From NCBI GenBank assembly GCA_026122225.1, contig JANEZZ010002359.1, positions 62,001-126,000 of the forward strand: a stretch of DNA of 64,000 nt, given 5' to 3'. Origin of the DNA: Heloderma charlesbogerti. Its lineage: Eukaryota; Chordata; Lepidosauria; Squamata; Helodermatidae. This document shows, in pieces, positions 21,428 through 32,384 of this stretch; positions within the stretch are counted from its first letter, which is position 1; every line of letters begins with the position of its first letter. Below the pieces are notes generated by a model. It did no database searches and was not told where the DNA came from. It worked only from the letters and a program-made list of their open reading frames with translations. A program made the translations under genes and the position numbers.

Positions 21428-22290
21428 GTGAGAAATGCCGGGTTGGATGAATCAGAGGTCGGAATTAAGATTGCTGGAAGAATTATCAACAACCTCCGAT
21501 ATGCAGATGATACCACCCTAATGGCAGAAAGTGAAGAGGATCTCAAGAGCCTCTTGTTGAGGGTGAAAGAGGAGAGTGCAAAAGCTGGTTTGAAACTCAA
21601 CATTAAAAAAACTAAGATCATGGCATCTGGCCCCATTACTTCCTGGCATATAGAAGGGGAAGAAATGGAAGCAGTGACAGATTTTACTTTCTTGGGCTCC
21701 AAGATCACCGCAGACGGTGACTGTAGCCATGAAATTAAAAGACGCTTGCTCCTTGGGAGGAAAGCTATGGCAAACCTAGACAGCATAGTAAGAAGCAGAG
21801 ACATCACCTGGCCAACAAAGGTCCGTCTAATCAAAGCTATGGTTTTCCCAGTAGTAATGTATGGCTGTGAGAGCTGGACTATAAGGAAGGCTGAGCGCCG
21901 AAGAATTGATGCTTTCGAACTGTGGTGCTGGAGAAGACTCTTACGAGTCCCCTGGACTGCAAGGAGGTCAAATCAGTCCATACTAAAGGAAATCAACCCT
22001 GAGTGCTCATTGGAAGGACAGATACTGAAGCTGAAGCTGAAATATTCTGGCCACCTAATGCGAAGAGAAAACGCTCTGGAAAAGACCCTGATGCTGGGAA
22101 AGACTGAAGGCAAAAGGAGAAGGGGATGGCAGAGGATGAGATGGCTAGATAGCATCACGGATGCAATGAATATGAACTTGAGCACACTCCGGGAGAGAGC
22201 GCAGGACAGGAAGGCCTGGCGTGCTATGGTCCATGGGGTCACGAAGAGTCGGACACGACTGAACAACTGAACAACAACAACAACAACAAG
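21428..22290 (+). mobile_element. BovB (RTE) LINE 3' fragment
   Basis: A 5'-truncated BovB starting within the reverse transcriptase, just ahead of GLDESEVGIKIAGR. It keeps the YADD box (about 21500-21511) in an open frame of about 281 codons reaching the 3' end (MVHGVTKSRTRLNN, stop, then an AACAACAAC tail). It matches the copy at 50036-52491 closely. Sequence upstream of 21428 is unrelated, so truncation happened on insertion. Confidence 0.93.
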
Positions 22291-22604
22291 GCTTTGGTTA
22301 GAAAGCTATTCCTAGGCTAGATATAGACAGCAGTGCTGGCCTGAAGTCCTGTACTTCTAAGAGTTACCTGGGCAAGTTGGCGATCTCAACATACCACAGG
22401 CTTCAGTTTCAGTGGCATGTTATCTTTAGTCCTGTGCTTCCAGGGCATTTGGATAGTTTAAGGGTCCAGCCTCTGTGGCTTTTGTTGTTGTTCATTCTTA
22501 TGATGAATGGGGGTGTGGGGGGGGAGGGGTCTTTTGCACAGACACTTTTAGTACGTTTATTTGGTTTTAATGAATATGCTGTTGCATCTTGCTTTTTGTG
22601 TATT

Positions 22605-22672
22605 ATTCTGTTTGTAGATCACTTTGGGACTCTCTTTGGTTGTGCAAAGTGATATAGAAATTTAATAAACCA
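22605..22672 (+). mobile_element. LINE 3' terminal remnant
   Basis: TTGTAGATCACTTTGGGACT, then GTGCAAAGTGATATAGAAATTTAATAAA resembles reptile L2/CR1 3' termini ending in a TAA-rich tail. Sequence upstream to about 22450 may belong to it. Confidence 0.5.
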
Positions 22673-22768
22673 ACAGTACAATCCTGTATATGTCTACCCA
22701 GATGTAAGTCCCATTGAGTTCAGTGCAGATTACTTCTAGGTAAGTGGATTACTGGGGTTGCAACCTAA
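22672..22768. mobile_element. small CAATCCTATA palindromic MITE
   Basis: CAGTACAATCCTGTATATGTC, GTAAGTCCCATTGAGTTCAG and the weak right end GGGGTTGCAACC. Confidence 0.7.
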
Positions 22769-22796
22769 ACTAACTTCCAGCCATATGGGTCACAGT

Positions 22797-22976
22797 CAGT
22801 GGAGGCTGGTGGCTCCAATGTCAGTGAGTCAGTGAATCCGCTTCGGGTTTCAGTCAGAACCAATCAGAACTCCTAGGGAGCTATCTGAAGCACCTTGGAT
22901 AGCTCCTTTAGAGTTCTGACTGAAACCCGGAGCGGCTTCACTGCCTCACTGACATCGGAGCCACCAGCCTCCACTG
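22797..22976. mobile_element. hAT-like fold-back MITE, 180 bp
   Basis: CAGTGGAGGCTGGTGGCTCC at the left and its exact complement GGAGCCACCAGCCTCCACTG at the right, with arms of about 80 bp. Flanks GTCACAGT and GTCATGGT match at 6 of 8 bases, consistent with a diverged 8-bp hAT duplication. Confidence 0.85.
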
Positions 22977-22984
22977 GTCATGGT

Positions 22985-23599
22985 GATACCTTTGGGACGT
23001 GTGGCTTTATATATCTCCTGCAGGCCCTGGGAGCCAGGGCCTGCAGGAGAAGCTGCCACCACCCAGGGAAGAGGCGTGCTTGCTGCTGCTGGGCCTGCTG
23101 CTGCTGCTGCTGCCGCCAACACCAGTCCTTCCCTGCAGACTTCTGCCTGGCAGACCGCCAGTCCCTGCAGGACCAGGCCCCCAAGTACTGAGCCAGCTGT
23201 GCTGCTTCCACCTGCCCCTCCCTGGAGGGGCTAGATAAGCTGGCTGGCTGAGGTGGCCTGGGAGAGCCAGGGTCTGCAGGAGAAGCTGCTACCACCCAGG
23301 GAAGAGGTGGGCCTGTCGTGCTGCCGCTACCACCACCATGGACTCCTGCCTGGCAGTATTTTTTAAAGGGATTTTTAATTTTTTTTTTAATTTGGGGTGA
23401 TTCTGTTGTGTTTTAGAGGTGGGTAGCCTGCCCGATAGGTGGGAGTGAGTGGGCATGTGTCTACCTGATGGAGGCAGTGGGGGGGAGTGCTGGGGGCCAC
23501 ACTATACCGAGGCTAGGTGGCAGGTGCTGGCTGAGTGCTAGGGGCAGGCCATGCTAGGTGAAGGGAACAAGGGAGTGATGCGTAATATCTGCTCCCTGT
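22985..23599 (+). repeat. GC-rich 5' region of the L2-like LINE with duplicated segment
   Basis: A GC-rich stretch before the endonuclease of the element at 23600. A segment with GCAGGAGAAGCTGCCACCACCCAGGGAAGAGG (starting about 23041) recurs with few changes about 235 bp later (about 23276), each followed by CTGCTG-rich sequence and a CCTGCCTGGCAG motif. Runs of CTG are present at 23084-23112. It looks like duplicated 5' UTR or monomer sequence. The left boundary is set by the hAT-like MITE ending at 22976. Confidence 0.55.
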
Positions 23600-26560
23600 T
23601 CCGGGCCTGTCCAGAGCCGAAGGATGGCTGGGGGAGGCGTGACTCCATCTTCTGGCCTTCGTTTGCTGCTCTGCAATGCCAGGTCTGTTACCCAGAAAAC
23701 CTCCCTCATCCATGACATGATTCTGGATGAGGGTGCAGACCTGGCATGTATTACGGAGACCAGGCTGGCCGAGGCCGCTGCTCCAACTCTTGCGGCCATG
23801 TGTCCAGCTGGATTTTTGTACACACAGCAGCCGAGGGCTGGGGGTCGGGGAGGGGGAGTGGCTATTATCTACTGAGAGTCCTTGGTCTTCACCAGACCCC
23901 CTCTCCAGGAGACCAAGGTTGCTGAGTGCATGTACTGGAGGTTGGTCCGAAGGGCAGTCTGGGGATGCTGCTCGTGTACCGTCCACCCCGCTGCATGACT
24001 GACTCCCTGGCCGAGGTTCTTGAGGTGGTCTCTGATGTGCATGTGCAGTCCCCTAACTTATTGATGTTGGAGGACTTCAACGTATATTCAGAGGCCATCC
24101 TCACAGGAGCACCTCAGGACTTCATGGAGACCATGGCTTCCTGGGAGCTGCACCCTATTCCAACTGGGCCCAACCATGTAGCTGGTCATGTACTAGACCT
24201 TGTGTTTGTTTCTGGAGAAGCAGGGAGTGATCTGGAAGTCGGGGGTATATCCACCACCCCCCCCTTGTCATGGTCAGATCACTATCTGGTGATGTTGGAC
24301 TTCTCGGTTCCACAACACCTCCACAGGGATGGAGGACCCATTAAAATGGTCCACCCCAGGCGTCTTCTGGATCCGAATGGATTCCTGAACGCGCTTGGGG
24401 ATTCTCTGGAGCACATAAATGGCCACTTGGTCGAGACCCTGGTGGATGGGTGGAATGCCACAATCACTGGGGCATTAGATCAGGTGGCTCCGAACCGCCC
24501 TCCCCCTGAACAGGGCTCGGACTGCACCATGGTTCAATCTGTGGTTACGAGCTCTGAAACAGGAGGTAAGACAGCTAGAGCGCCGGTGGCGGAAGTCTCG
24601 CTCCAAACATGATCAGACACGGGCTAGAGCTGTATCTTCAGCCTATCACGTAGTGGTGAAGGCAGCAAAAAAGGAATATTATGCTGCCTCTATCACGTCT
24701 GCAGAGTGCTGTCCCAGGAGGCTGTTCCAAGTGGTCCAGAGCCTGGTCGGTCCAGTGGCTCCTGAACTGCTGGAGCATTCTAAGGTCTCCTGTGAGGCCT
24801 TGGCAAGGCACTTTGCGGGGAAAATTGATCAGATTAGGAGTGTTATTCTGTGTGCTATGGATACAGTTAGTGAGCAAGAGGCGGCCTGTGGCAAACCGGT
24901 TTTGTGGGATCGGTTCCAGCTTCTTCATTCTGATGAAGTGGACAAGGTGCTTTCATCTGTAAGGCTGACCACCTGCTTACTTGATCCTTGCCCATCTTGG
25001 CTCATTATGGGCTGCAGAGAGAGACTGGGTGAGGGGATCAGGGCGGTGGTGAACACCTCCCTTGAAGAGGGAGTGATGCCATCAGCCCTCAAGGAGGCAG
25101 TGATAAGACCGCTCTAAAAGAAGCCCTCCTTGGATCCCCAAGTTCTGAACAACTTTCGCCCAGTCTCAAATCTGCCATTTTTGGGCAAGGTGATTGAGCG
25201 GGTGGTGGTGATGCAGTTGAAGGCACACTTGGAAGAAGCCGATTATCTAGACACATTTCAGTTGGGCTTCAGGCATGGGACAGAAACGGCCTTGGCCGCT
25301 TCGGTGGATGATATGAGGAGGGCTTTAGATAGGGGTGAATGCTCCTTCCTTATTCTCCCCGACCTCTCAGCGGCTTTTGATACCGTTGACCACAGTATCC
25401 TCCTGGATTGCCTGGAGAGGTTGGGCATTGGAGACACCGTATTGCGGTGGTTCCAGTCCTTCCTCTCTGGCAGGTACTAGAGGGTAGCAATGGGAGAGGA
25501 GGTTTCGGACCCATGGCCGCTCACTTCTGGGGTGCCACAGGGTTCCATCCTCTCCCCGATGCTATTTAACATCTATGTGAAGCTGCTGGGGGCTATCATC
25601 AGGAGGTTTGGGGTGCGGTGTCATCAATATGTGGATGACACGCAGCTCTACCTCTCATTCAAATTTTCACCAAGGTTGGCCGTAGAATCCCTGTCCAAAT
25701 GTCTGGAGACAGTGAGTGGCTGGATGGGGAGGAATAAGCTGAAGCTGAACCCTGACAAGACCGAGGTACTTTTGGTGGGAGACAAGAGGAGGTTGGGGGA
25801 TGCTAACCTGGTGTTGAATGGGGTACGGCTACCCTTGAAAGACCAGGTCCGCAGCCTGGGGGTCATTTTGGACTCCCAGCTGTCCATGGAAGCTCAGGTG
25901 TCAGCTGTGAGCCGGACAGCGCTGTATCAACTCCATCTGATATGGCAGCTGCGCCCCTTCCTTCCTGACCATCTGCGCCCATCGGTAGTACATGCCCTAG
26001 TCTCCTCTCATTTAGACTACTGTAATGTGCTCTACGTGGGGTTACCCTTGAAGACAGTTCAGAAGCTGCAGCTGGTACAGAATGCCTGATTAAAGGCAGC
26101 CGATGGCGAGATCACATCACTCCAGTGCTGAAGGAGTTGCACTGGTTACCAGTTGTTTTCCAGGCCAAATTCAAGGTGTTGGTTTTGACCTTTAAAACCC
26201 TATATGGTTCTGGCCCAGCCTATCTTAAGGAGCGCCTCCAGCAACACCAGACAGGCCGCTTAACAAGATCAGCCTTGGATGGCCTTCTCTCTGTCCCATC
26301 GGCCAGGACAGCTAAACTGGTGAGGACAAGGGAGAGGGCCTTTTCTGTGGTGGCCCCCACTCTGTGGAACTCCCTCCCTAGGGAACTCCACCATGCCCCC
26401 TCTTTTATGAGCTTCCGCTGCGCATTAAAAATGTGGTTGTTCAGGCAGGCGTTTGGAGTGGGTTAGGGTATTTTTAGAAAATGATGTTTTTATTGCACAA
26501 TTTTATTGTTTTAAACTTTTTTAGTACATACTTGTATATCGCCCAGAGTGTACATATGAG
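23600..26560 (+). mobile_element. L2-like LINE, second subfamily, degenerate
   Basis: Related to but distinct from the copies at 33.4 and 58.4 kb. In order: endonuclease (LLLCNARSVTQKTSLIHDMILDE, ITETRLAEAA, 23620-23870; LVYRPPRC near 23970; SWSDHYLVMLDFSV near 24270), a linker (24650-25120), reverse transcriptase (FRPVSNLPFLGKVIERVV, LPDLSAAFDTVDH, PQGSILSPMLFNIYVKLLG, YVDD at 25628-25639), and a C-terminal region ending FRCALKMWLFRQAFGVG at 26466. A TAG at 25481, a TAA near 25117 and frame shifts near 23870, 24610 and 26090 make it non-functional. The 3' end near 26530-26560 includes TATATCGCCCAGAGTG. Confidence 0.86.
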
Positions 26561-27087
26561 CACATGCAATTCTCATTAGGCAGCTGCATATCTGAGGAAC
26601 AGGAAACACTAACGTGACTGGGACCCCTCATTAAAGGGAGCTCTTACCCATCAGACACTTGTCATCATCTCCAATTTACACATGAAAGGAAGTTAACAGC
26701 AACCTCATTGCCTTCTTCACGCAATTTTCAAAGCCACCCTAGAAACCAGGGATTTCATCTTAGCCTTTTGGGTGGCTAGGACAGATTCGGTGATCAGCTC
26801 TTGCACTCCATAGTCGGATCCTGCTGTGTGCACTGCCATTGTCAACTTTCCTGTGGAGCCTCATACACTGATTACTTTAGATGCGTCTCTGCCTCCTCCC
26901 CACACCCCCGGCTTTAGCCAGATACTCCCTCTGGGTCCCTTTTCTCTATGCTGAGGTTCCTTGCCCTCATCAGCCATCCTTTTACCCACCAATCCAGCCC
27001 ACCAGAATCCTAATTTCTATAGTAAATGGCCTGGTTTTTCCACATCTGTCCCCCTCTGCCCCCAGAACTAACCAGAACAGCATGTGG
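26561..27087. other. no gene seen
   Basis: Intergenic, C-rich toward 26890-27070. Nothing recognised. Confidence 0.45.
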
Positions 27088-27440
27088 GGGACATAGGATT
27101 TTTCAGGCTCCTGGCTCTGCACTCCGAGACAGAGCTCGGAGATCGGAGCGAGGAAACCGCGCTCCCTTCCCCCTCCCCTTCCCAGCCGGCATGGAGAGAA
27201 CCGCACCAGCTGCCTCTCTGCACTCCATAAATGGAGCACCCAGACAGGGGAAAGGAGGCGTTCTGGCATGCAGGGCGGGAAAGAGGTCGGGGTGGCTGGC
27301 TGATGCTTTTTCCTATCACCACCCCAGCCTCTTTCCCTCCCCCTCCCCGAAGCCTCCTATAGGCAGGTGAAATTGCCTGTCTAGTTAATATGCAGCACAG
27401 GGGGCGCAAGGCACCTCCCTCTCTGCATAGGATGCTCGTA
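27088..27440. mobile_element. ~440-bp TIR element, copy 3 (shorter)
   Basis: ACATAGGATTTTTCAGGCTC at the left, CTCTGCATAGGATGCTCG at the right, with GCTCTGCACTCCGAGACAGA and AGGTGAAATTGCCTGTCTAG corresponding to landmarks in the other two copies. More diverged. Confidence 0.55.
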
Positions 27441-27599
27441 AGCCACTAAGCTCGGGGGCTTATGAGTACGCAAGGTGCAACTCACAGAGGAAGCTGCCTT
27501 ATACTGAGTTAGACATTGACCTGGTTTGCACAGCCACTGTGGCTTAAATAAGCCATGCTGGTTGCGGCACAACCTACCCCTGCCGGGTTTGGACATCAC

Positions 27600-27860
27600 A
27601 AATATTCAAAATGCCACCCGCCTGCATGCAACAATTTAAACCCCTCTATCATGCCTTGCCTTTTTTCTAAGCTAAAAAGCCCCCAACATCATAACCTTTC
27701 TTTATACCACGGCTACTCCAGGCCTTTGATCATTTTGGGTGCCCTTTTCTGCACCATTCCCAGCTCTATAGTATCATTTCTGAGGTATGCTGTGACCAGA
27801 ACTGTTCACAGAATTCCAAGTGCAGTCGCATCACCATGCAAGTTCACGCCCTGGAGATCT
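27600..27860 (-). mobile_element. CR1 LINE internal 3' fragment
   Basis: Reverse-complement CR1 sequence corresponding to 15060-15300 (GTGACCAGAACTGTTCACAG, ATTCCAAGTGCAGTCGCATC, CCTCTATCATG). Both ends are missing. Confidence 0.8.
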
Positions 27861-27884
27861 GGTTATCTGAACAGGGCTAAAGCA

Positions 27885-28015
27885 GCTTTCCACAGCCCAG
27901 TGCCCTCCAGGGTGAGTTGGACTACAACTTCCAGAATCCTGGCGGTGACTCTCCTGGAGGATTCTGGGAGCTGTAGTCTGACACATCTGAAGGGCACCAG
28001 ATTGGGGAAGACTAG
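27885..28015. mobile_element. palindromic MITE
   Basis: GCAGCTTTCCACAGCCCAGT GCCCTCCAG and GTCTGACACATCTGAAGGGCACCAGATTGGGGAAG flank complementary CTACAACTTCCAGAATCCT / AGGATTCTGGGAGCTGTAG. Confidence 0.82.
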
Positions 28016-28249
28016 GCTAAAGCATAGAGGCTGGAAGTCTGGATGGCCGGGCACATGGAAGCTAAGAAAAACTAGTAGCATGGATAGCTAACTATATCCA
28101 GGGTCTAGATTATTTAGCCACAAGGCTTCTAAAACAACCCAGAGTTCCTTCACAGCACTGGAAGAAACCCTGGAGATAATCAAATCCATCCAGCTTCCTT
28201 AGTGGAAGCTGTGACATCCGGACCTCTTTAAAAGTAACTCAAGGAGTCC

Positions 28250-28385
28250 AGGGGTGGGCAACTTGTGGCCCTTCAGATGTTTTGGCCTACAACTCCCAGC
28301 AGGTGTAGCCAGCATAATCAATGGTGAAGCATGATGGGAGTTGTAGGCCAAAACATCTGGAGGCCCACGAATTGCCCACCCCTGA
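28250..28385. mobile_element. palindromic MITE, related family
   Basis: CAGGGGTGGGCAACTTGTGG and GAATTGCCCACCCCTG at the ends, with TTTTGGCCTACAACTCCCA / TGGGAGTTGTAGGCCAAAA inside. Confidence 0.88.
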
Positions 28386-28721
28386 AGTAGGCAATCTAGA
28401 TGTCCCCAAATGCAACTCCTGTCCCGGCCAGATCAAGAAAAAGTGGTAGAAATTAATGAAGAAGGCTGGTGAATGTGCATACCTGGGGGACAAAACCAAG
28501 AGACATCTCCCTCTCCAGAAGGGTGGTGGCAGAGATTGCAGGCCAAGTTAAAAGGAGGTCAAAGGATGTGTTGTCCTGCAGCTCTCTATCATATGAAGGC
28601 TTTAGTAATCCTGGATACAATTCAGGGCTGGGCAGACTTCAGGCTTGCAAGATCAACTTCATTTTTTTTCAAGAATCCTGAGATTCACTAAGCAGAGTCA
28701 GTGCAATAAAAAATACACTTA

Positions 28722-29104
28722 GGGGCTGTTCACACAGCACGCTATCCCACATTCAGTGGTTAAGTGTGGGTTGTTTTGAACCATGAGTTGTTTGTTGAAC
28801 CATAGGTTATTGTGTTGTGTGAATGCAACCAGGGTGGCTTGTTAACCATGCAGTGGCTTTTTTCTTGAACAAGGCACCTTGAGAACCCATGGTTTGTTGC
28901 TGGGATGCTCAGGGCGGTTAACAAGCCAGACTGCATGGTTAACAAGCCACCCTGGCTGCGTTCGGACAATATGACAACCCACCCTACAGAAAATGTGCTG
29001 CATTCAGACAACATGATAAGCCATGGTTCAACAAACAACCCACGGTTCAAAAGGACCCACACTCAACCACTGAGCATGGGTTAGCGTGTTGTGTGAACAG
29101 CCCC
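28722..29104. mobile_element. Harbinger-like MITE, 383 bp, TTA TSD
   Basis: Ends GGGGCTGTTCACACAGCACG and its near-complement CGTGTTGTGTGAACAGCCCC, flanked by TTA at 28719-28721 and 29105-29107, the PIF/Harbinger signature. The arms extend over 80 bp (GAACCATGAGTTGTTTGTTGAACC and complement). Confidence 0.85.
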
Positions 29105-29584
29105 TTAAAATTAAACAATTCTGAGCCCAGGGATTTGTTTTGAGTACCAGAACTGAATGCAGCAGTTCACTGTCCTTCCACATGAAAATCCACTCCTGGT
29201 TACCCCAAACTGTCTTCTATTCAGCAGTGTAATTTAGCAGTTTTGGGTGGGGGAGTCATTTTGTTGCTGCTGTTGTTAAATAGCTGGGAGTCAACCTTCC
29301 TTGCCAATCTACTGAATATCAGCCAGTGATCTACCTGTACATCCAGATCTGCCCACCCCCGCAATCCCTGAATACAACACTTGTGTTCTTCAGCAACACA
29401 TTGTCCCCCCTTTGTACAGACAGAATATGGCCCTTTGGTAGTGTTCTGTTTGTTTTGTTGCAACAGGGCACAGCAGCACAGAGCACTTCTTTTCATGCTC
29501 ACTTGGGGTAGTAGTGATGATGAGGTCCTTTATGGCACAGCCGCTGGGTGCCTGGCCCCAGTGGCGGGATGGAATCTTTTACTC

Positions 29585-29755
29585 TAGCCTTCCCCAACCT
29601 GGTGCCCTCCAGATGTGTTGGGGCTACAAATCCCATAATCCCACAGCCAGGGGTTGGGCTCGATGGTCTGATAGGCCTCCCGCAACTCTACTATTCTAGC
29701 CTATGGGGGTTGTAGTCCAACACATCTGGAGGCCACCTGGCTGGGGAAGGCCACT
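29585..29755. mobile_element. palindromic MITE split by a CR1 end
   Basis: CCTTCCCCAACCTGGTGCCC TCCAGATGTGTTGG and the complementary CCAACACATCTGGAGGCCACC TGGCTGGGGAAGG, interrupted at 29645-29703. Confidence 0.85.
29645..29703 (+). mobile_element. CR1 terminal fragment nested in a MITE
   Basis: CAGGGGTTGGGCTCGATGGT, then CTGATAGGCCTCCCGCAACTCTACTATTCTA is a CR1-like 3' terminus. It interrupts the centre of the palindromic element 29585-29755. Confidence 0.75.
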
Positions 29756-30091
29756 GCATTTTGTGTGCAGGCTTCTTACATGTCAAGAAGTCTCTTGGGG
29801 CTCCTGCCTCATTTCCTCCTTTGTGATTTTAAGCAACACCATGAAATGCAGCACTGTATAGAAGGGTAACTGCCCAGTAAAATATAAGGAAGATGAAAGA
29901 GTTCTGTGTGCCCCACAAGATACACGGGCTGGCGCAGGAAGAGATCAGCGTGCTGCGTGGTAGGATTGGTAGCAGGCTATTTTGATGCAAACCATCTGCA
30001 GCTGTTGATGATGGGGTATGTCAGTGACAGAACCCGGTTCTGTTCTCCACTGATAAGCAGCAGTCTTTCCTCCCGACTCTCTTAAACAGAT

Positions 30092-30359
30092 GTACGTCAC
30101 TCCAAACCACAATAAGCAACTGGCAAATGAGCATCCAGTTTACAAATTTTAAAAGATTTTTTTTTTAATAAACAGATGTTAAAATGTGAAACATTTTGGC
30201 ATCAAATGCCAGCTTCAGTCTACAGTGACTGAAGCTGGCATTTGATGCTGAGATGTTTCATATTTTAAAACCTGTTTATTAAAAAAAAAAAAAAACTTTT
30301 AAAATGTGTAAACTGGATGCTCCATTACTGGTTGCTTATTGTGGGTTGGAGTGACGTAC
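30092..30359. mobile_element. 268-bp near-perfect hairpin element
   Basis: Arms 30092-30220 and 30227-30359 are complementary with few differences: GTACGTCACTCCAAACCACA vs TGTGGGTTGGAGTGACGTAC at the ends, CCAGCTTCAGTC vs GACTGAAGCTGG at the centre, leaving a 6-bp loop. An A/T run in each arm differs in length. Confidence 0.9.
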
Positions 30360-31150
30360 GTCTGGAGGGAACGAGGTTGGGGGAGGCTGCCATAGATAAG
30401 AAAGGGTTTTTTATCTTTGTTTTTTACATTGCCTATGTATCAGTTTTTGCCCTTTTGAGAACACTCACACGATATGGCAAATAAAAGCTTTAATGGAGGG
30501 AGGCCAAACAGGCGAACGTGAGCGGTGAACCAAAGGCACCACAAATCATTGTTAAAACATTTACCCAAGTAGCGGCCAACGGATTGCACATAATGAGTGC
30601 TGATTGGGTCATTAATATAAACCCGAGTGCTCCAGTGGCTTGGAAGCAATTGCTGGTCCAAGTGCTGGATGGTGGAAGGAAGGAGTTGTCTTACCCTTTG
30701 CTTCCTTTCCTCTAGGCAAACTTGGAGAGTACTGGTAGACACTCCTCTTGGCCTGGTTCATGCCTCTGGCTGCTTGGAATGCCCCTGTAACCAGAACACC
30801 CCGTGCTGGTTACAGAAACATAACCACCATTCCTTGTCTGAGACACAGATCCTTCCTTCCCACCAGCTCAGTCATGTAGCATCCCACCTCCCTGTTACAG
30901 GCATGAAACCAAAGTGACAAATTCTTTCCAATACATGATTTGGCAGTTAAAAACACCGGAGAAAAGAAAATATTCCCAGCTGCAAGTGAAGCAGGAAAGC
31001 CTGGCCTTGTACAAACAAAGGACAATAAAATAATAATAAAAAAACAGTTTCCCTGAAGCTGCTGCCACCACCCACACACCTTCCATGAAACCAGCCTACG
31101 CAGGAAAAAGAGTCTGACAGCTTCTGGTTCGATTGTCAGACTTAGCTGTA
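30360..31150. other. no gene recognised
   Basis: A 65-codon open frame at 30518-30715 has no recognisable motif. The region has unique character but no splice context that I can defend. Confidence 0.4.
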
Positions 31151-31163
31151 TGATGGACAAGTA

Positions 31164-31561
31164 AAAGGTAAAGGTGTCCCCAGCCAGTTGTGTCCGACCC
31201 TGGGGGGGGGTGCTCATCTCCATTTCTAAGCCAAAGAGTCAGCGCTGTCCGAAGATGCTTCCGTGGTCATGTGGCCAGCATGACTGAACACCGAGGTGCA
31301 CGGAACACTGTCACCTTTCCTGCCGAAGCGGTACCTATTTATCTACTGAACACCGAGGTGCACGGAACACTGTCACCTTTCCTGCCGAAGCGGTACCTAT
31401 TTATCTACTTGCAATTTCTTGCTTTCGAACTGCTAGGTTAGCAGGAGCTGGGACTGAAGATGGGAGCTCACTCCGTCACGCGGCACTCGGGTCTCGAACT
31501 GCTGTCCTGCCAACCTTCCGGTCAGCAGTTCAGCGTCTCAACCACTAAGCCACTGCAGCTT
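31164..31561 (-). mobile_element. Sauria-type SINE with 13-bp TSD
   Basis: Reads on the minus strand: a tRNA-derived head near 31560 (GTGGCTTAGTGGTTGAGACG A box, GTTCGAGACCC B box), the body, and a 3' end with the BovB-like GTCGGACACAACTGG and CACCTTTACCTTT tail near 31164. The flanks carry a perfect 13-bp direct repeat TGATGGACAAGTA at 31151-31163 and 31562-31574. It contains an internal tandem duplication (separate entry). It would depend on BovB machinery for mobility. Confidence 0.92.
31284..31407. repeat. 62-bp tandem duplication inside the Sauria SINE
   Basis: Two adjacent, apparently identical 62-bp units (31284-31345, 31346-31407), each beginning CTGAACACCGAGGTGCACGG and ending TATTTATCTA. 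Other Sauria SINEs, as I remember them, have this segment once. Confidence 0.92.
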
Positions 31562-31689
31562 TGATGGACAAGTAGCAGCACCTTAAGGTGGTTTTGAGGG
31601 TGAGATGAGAAAAGGAAGGTGAAAGACAACGAAGGTCAATTTCGTTACTAGCCCTTGCAAGAAGGGCTAGTAACACACAGTGCATAGAT

Positions 31690-32025
31690 AAACTATGATA
31701 ATAGATAAACTATGATAAACTTCACACAGTGCATAGATAAACTACGGAATTTGCTATCACAGGATGTAGGGATGGTCAGTAATTTGGGTGGCTTTAAAAG
31801 GGGACTAGACAAATTCATGGAGAAGGCTATCCGTGGCTACTAGTCCTGATGGCTATATGCTACCTCCAATATCAGAGGCAGCATGTCTATGTACACCAGT
31901 TGCTGTGGAGGCTGCTATTGCACTCATGTCCTATTCATGGGTTCACACAGAGACCTGCTTTGTTCACACAGTGACCGGGTACTGGACTAGATTGACCCTT
32001 GGTCTGATCCAGCATTAGGTTTTAT
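31690..32025 (+). mobile_element. CR1 LINE 3' UTR fragment
   Basis: Plus-oriented counterpart of 14611-14950: GACTAGACAAATTCATGGAG, GGCTATCCGTGGCTACTAGT, CCTGATGGCTATATGCTACC and GGTCTGATCCAGCATTAGG. The left edge has a short duplicated segment (ACACAGTGCATAGATAAACT at about 31675 and 31722). Confidence 0.88.
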
Positions 32026-32029
32026 TATG

Positions 32030-32150
32030 AATACTTATATACTACATAATAAAATAAAATCTCTAAGTGGTTTACATATAAATATTAAACATCACATTTA
32101 AGCACACTATTAAAAACAATCTCAATCACAACAATAATAAAGGCAGTAAT
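32030..32150 (-). mobile_element. LINE 3' terminal remnant
   Basis: AT-rich, with ATACTTATATACTACATAAT and CTCTAAGTGGTTTACATATA, resembling the reverse complement of LINE 3' UTRs such as 33440-33600. Similar weak sequence is at 18955-19060. Confidence 0.45.
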
Positions 32151-32244
32151 AGAATACAAGGCTCTTCTTACGGCCTTATCCCTTGAAGCCAAGAGTGGGC
32201 AAGGCAGATTGCATGTCAGGGCTGCTTCGTAAGTTCCTGTTCAA

Positions 32245-32365
32245 TGAGCCTTCCCCAACCTGGTGCTCTGCAGATGTGTTGGACTGCAACTCGCATGATT
32301 ATGGGGATAATGGGACTTCCATTCCATCTCATCTGGAGGATAACAGATGGGGAAAGGCTGGTCAA
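32245..32365. mobile_element. palindromic MITE, diverged
   Basis: GCCTTCCCCAACCTGGTGCT, ATGTGTTGGACTGCAACTCGC and the right arm CATCTGGAGGATAACAGATGGGGAAAGGC. Confidence 0.7.
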
Positions 32366-32384
32366 AGTGTTTTTTCAGCAGTAA

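Noticed and set aside
23624..26466. Host protein-coding genes in a series of open frames
   Set aside because: All fit successive parts of one LINE ORF with endonuclease and reverse transcriptase motifs, broken by stops.
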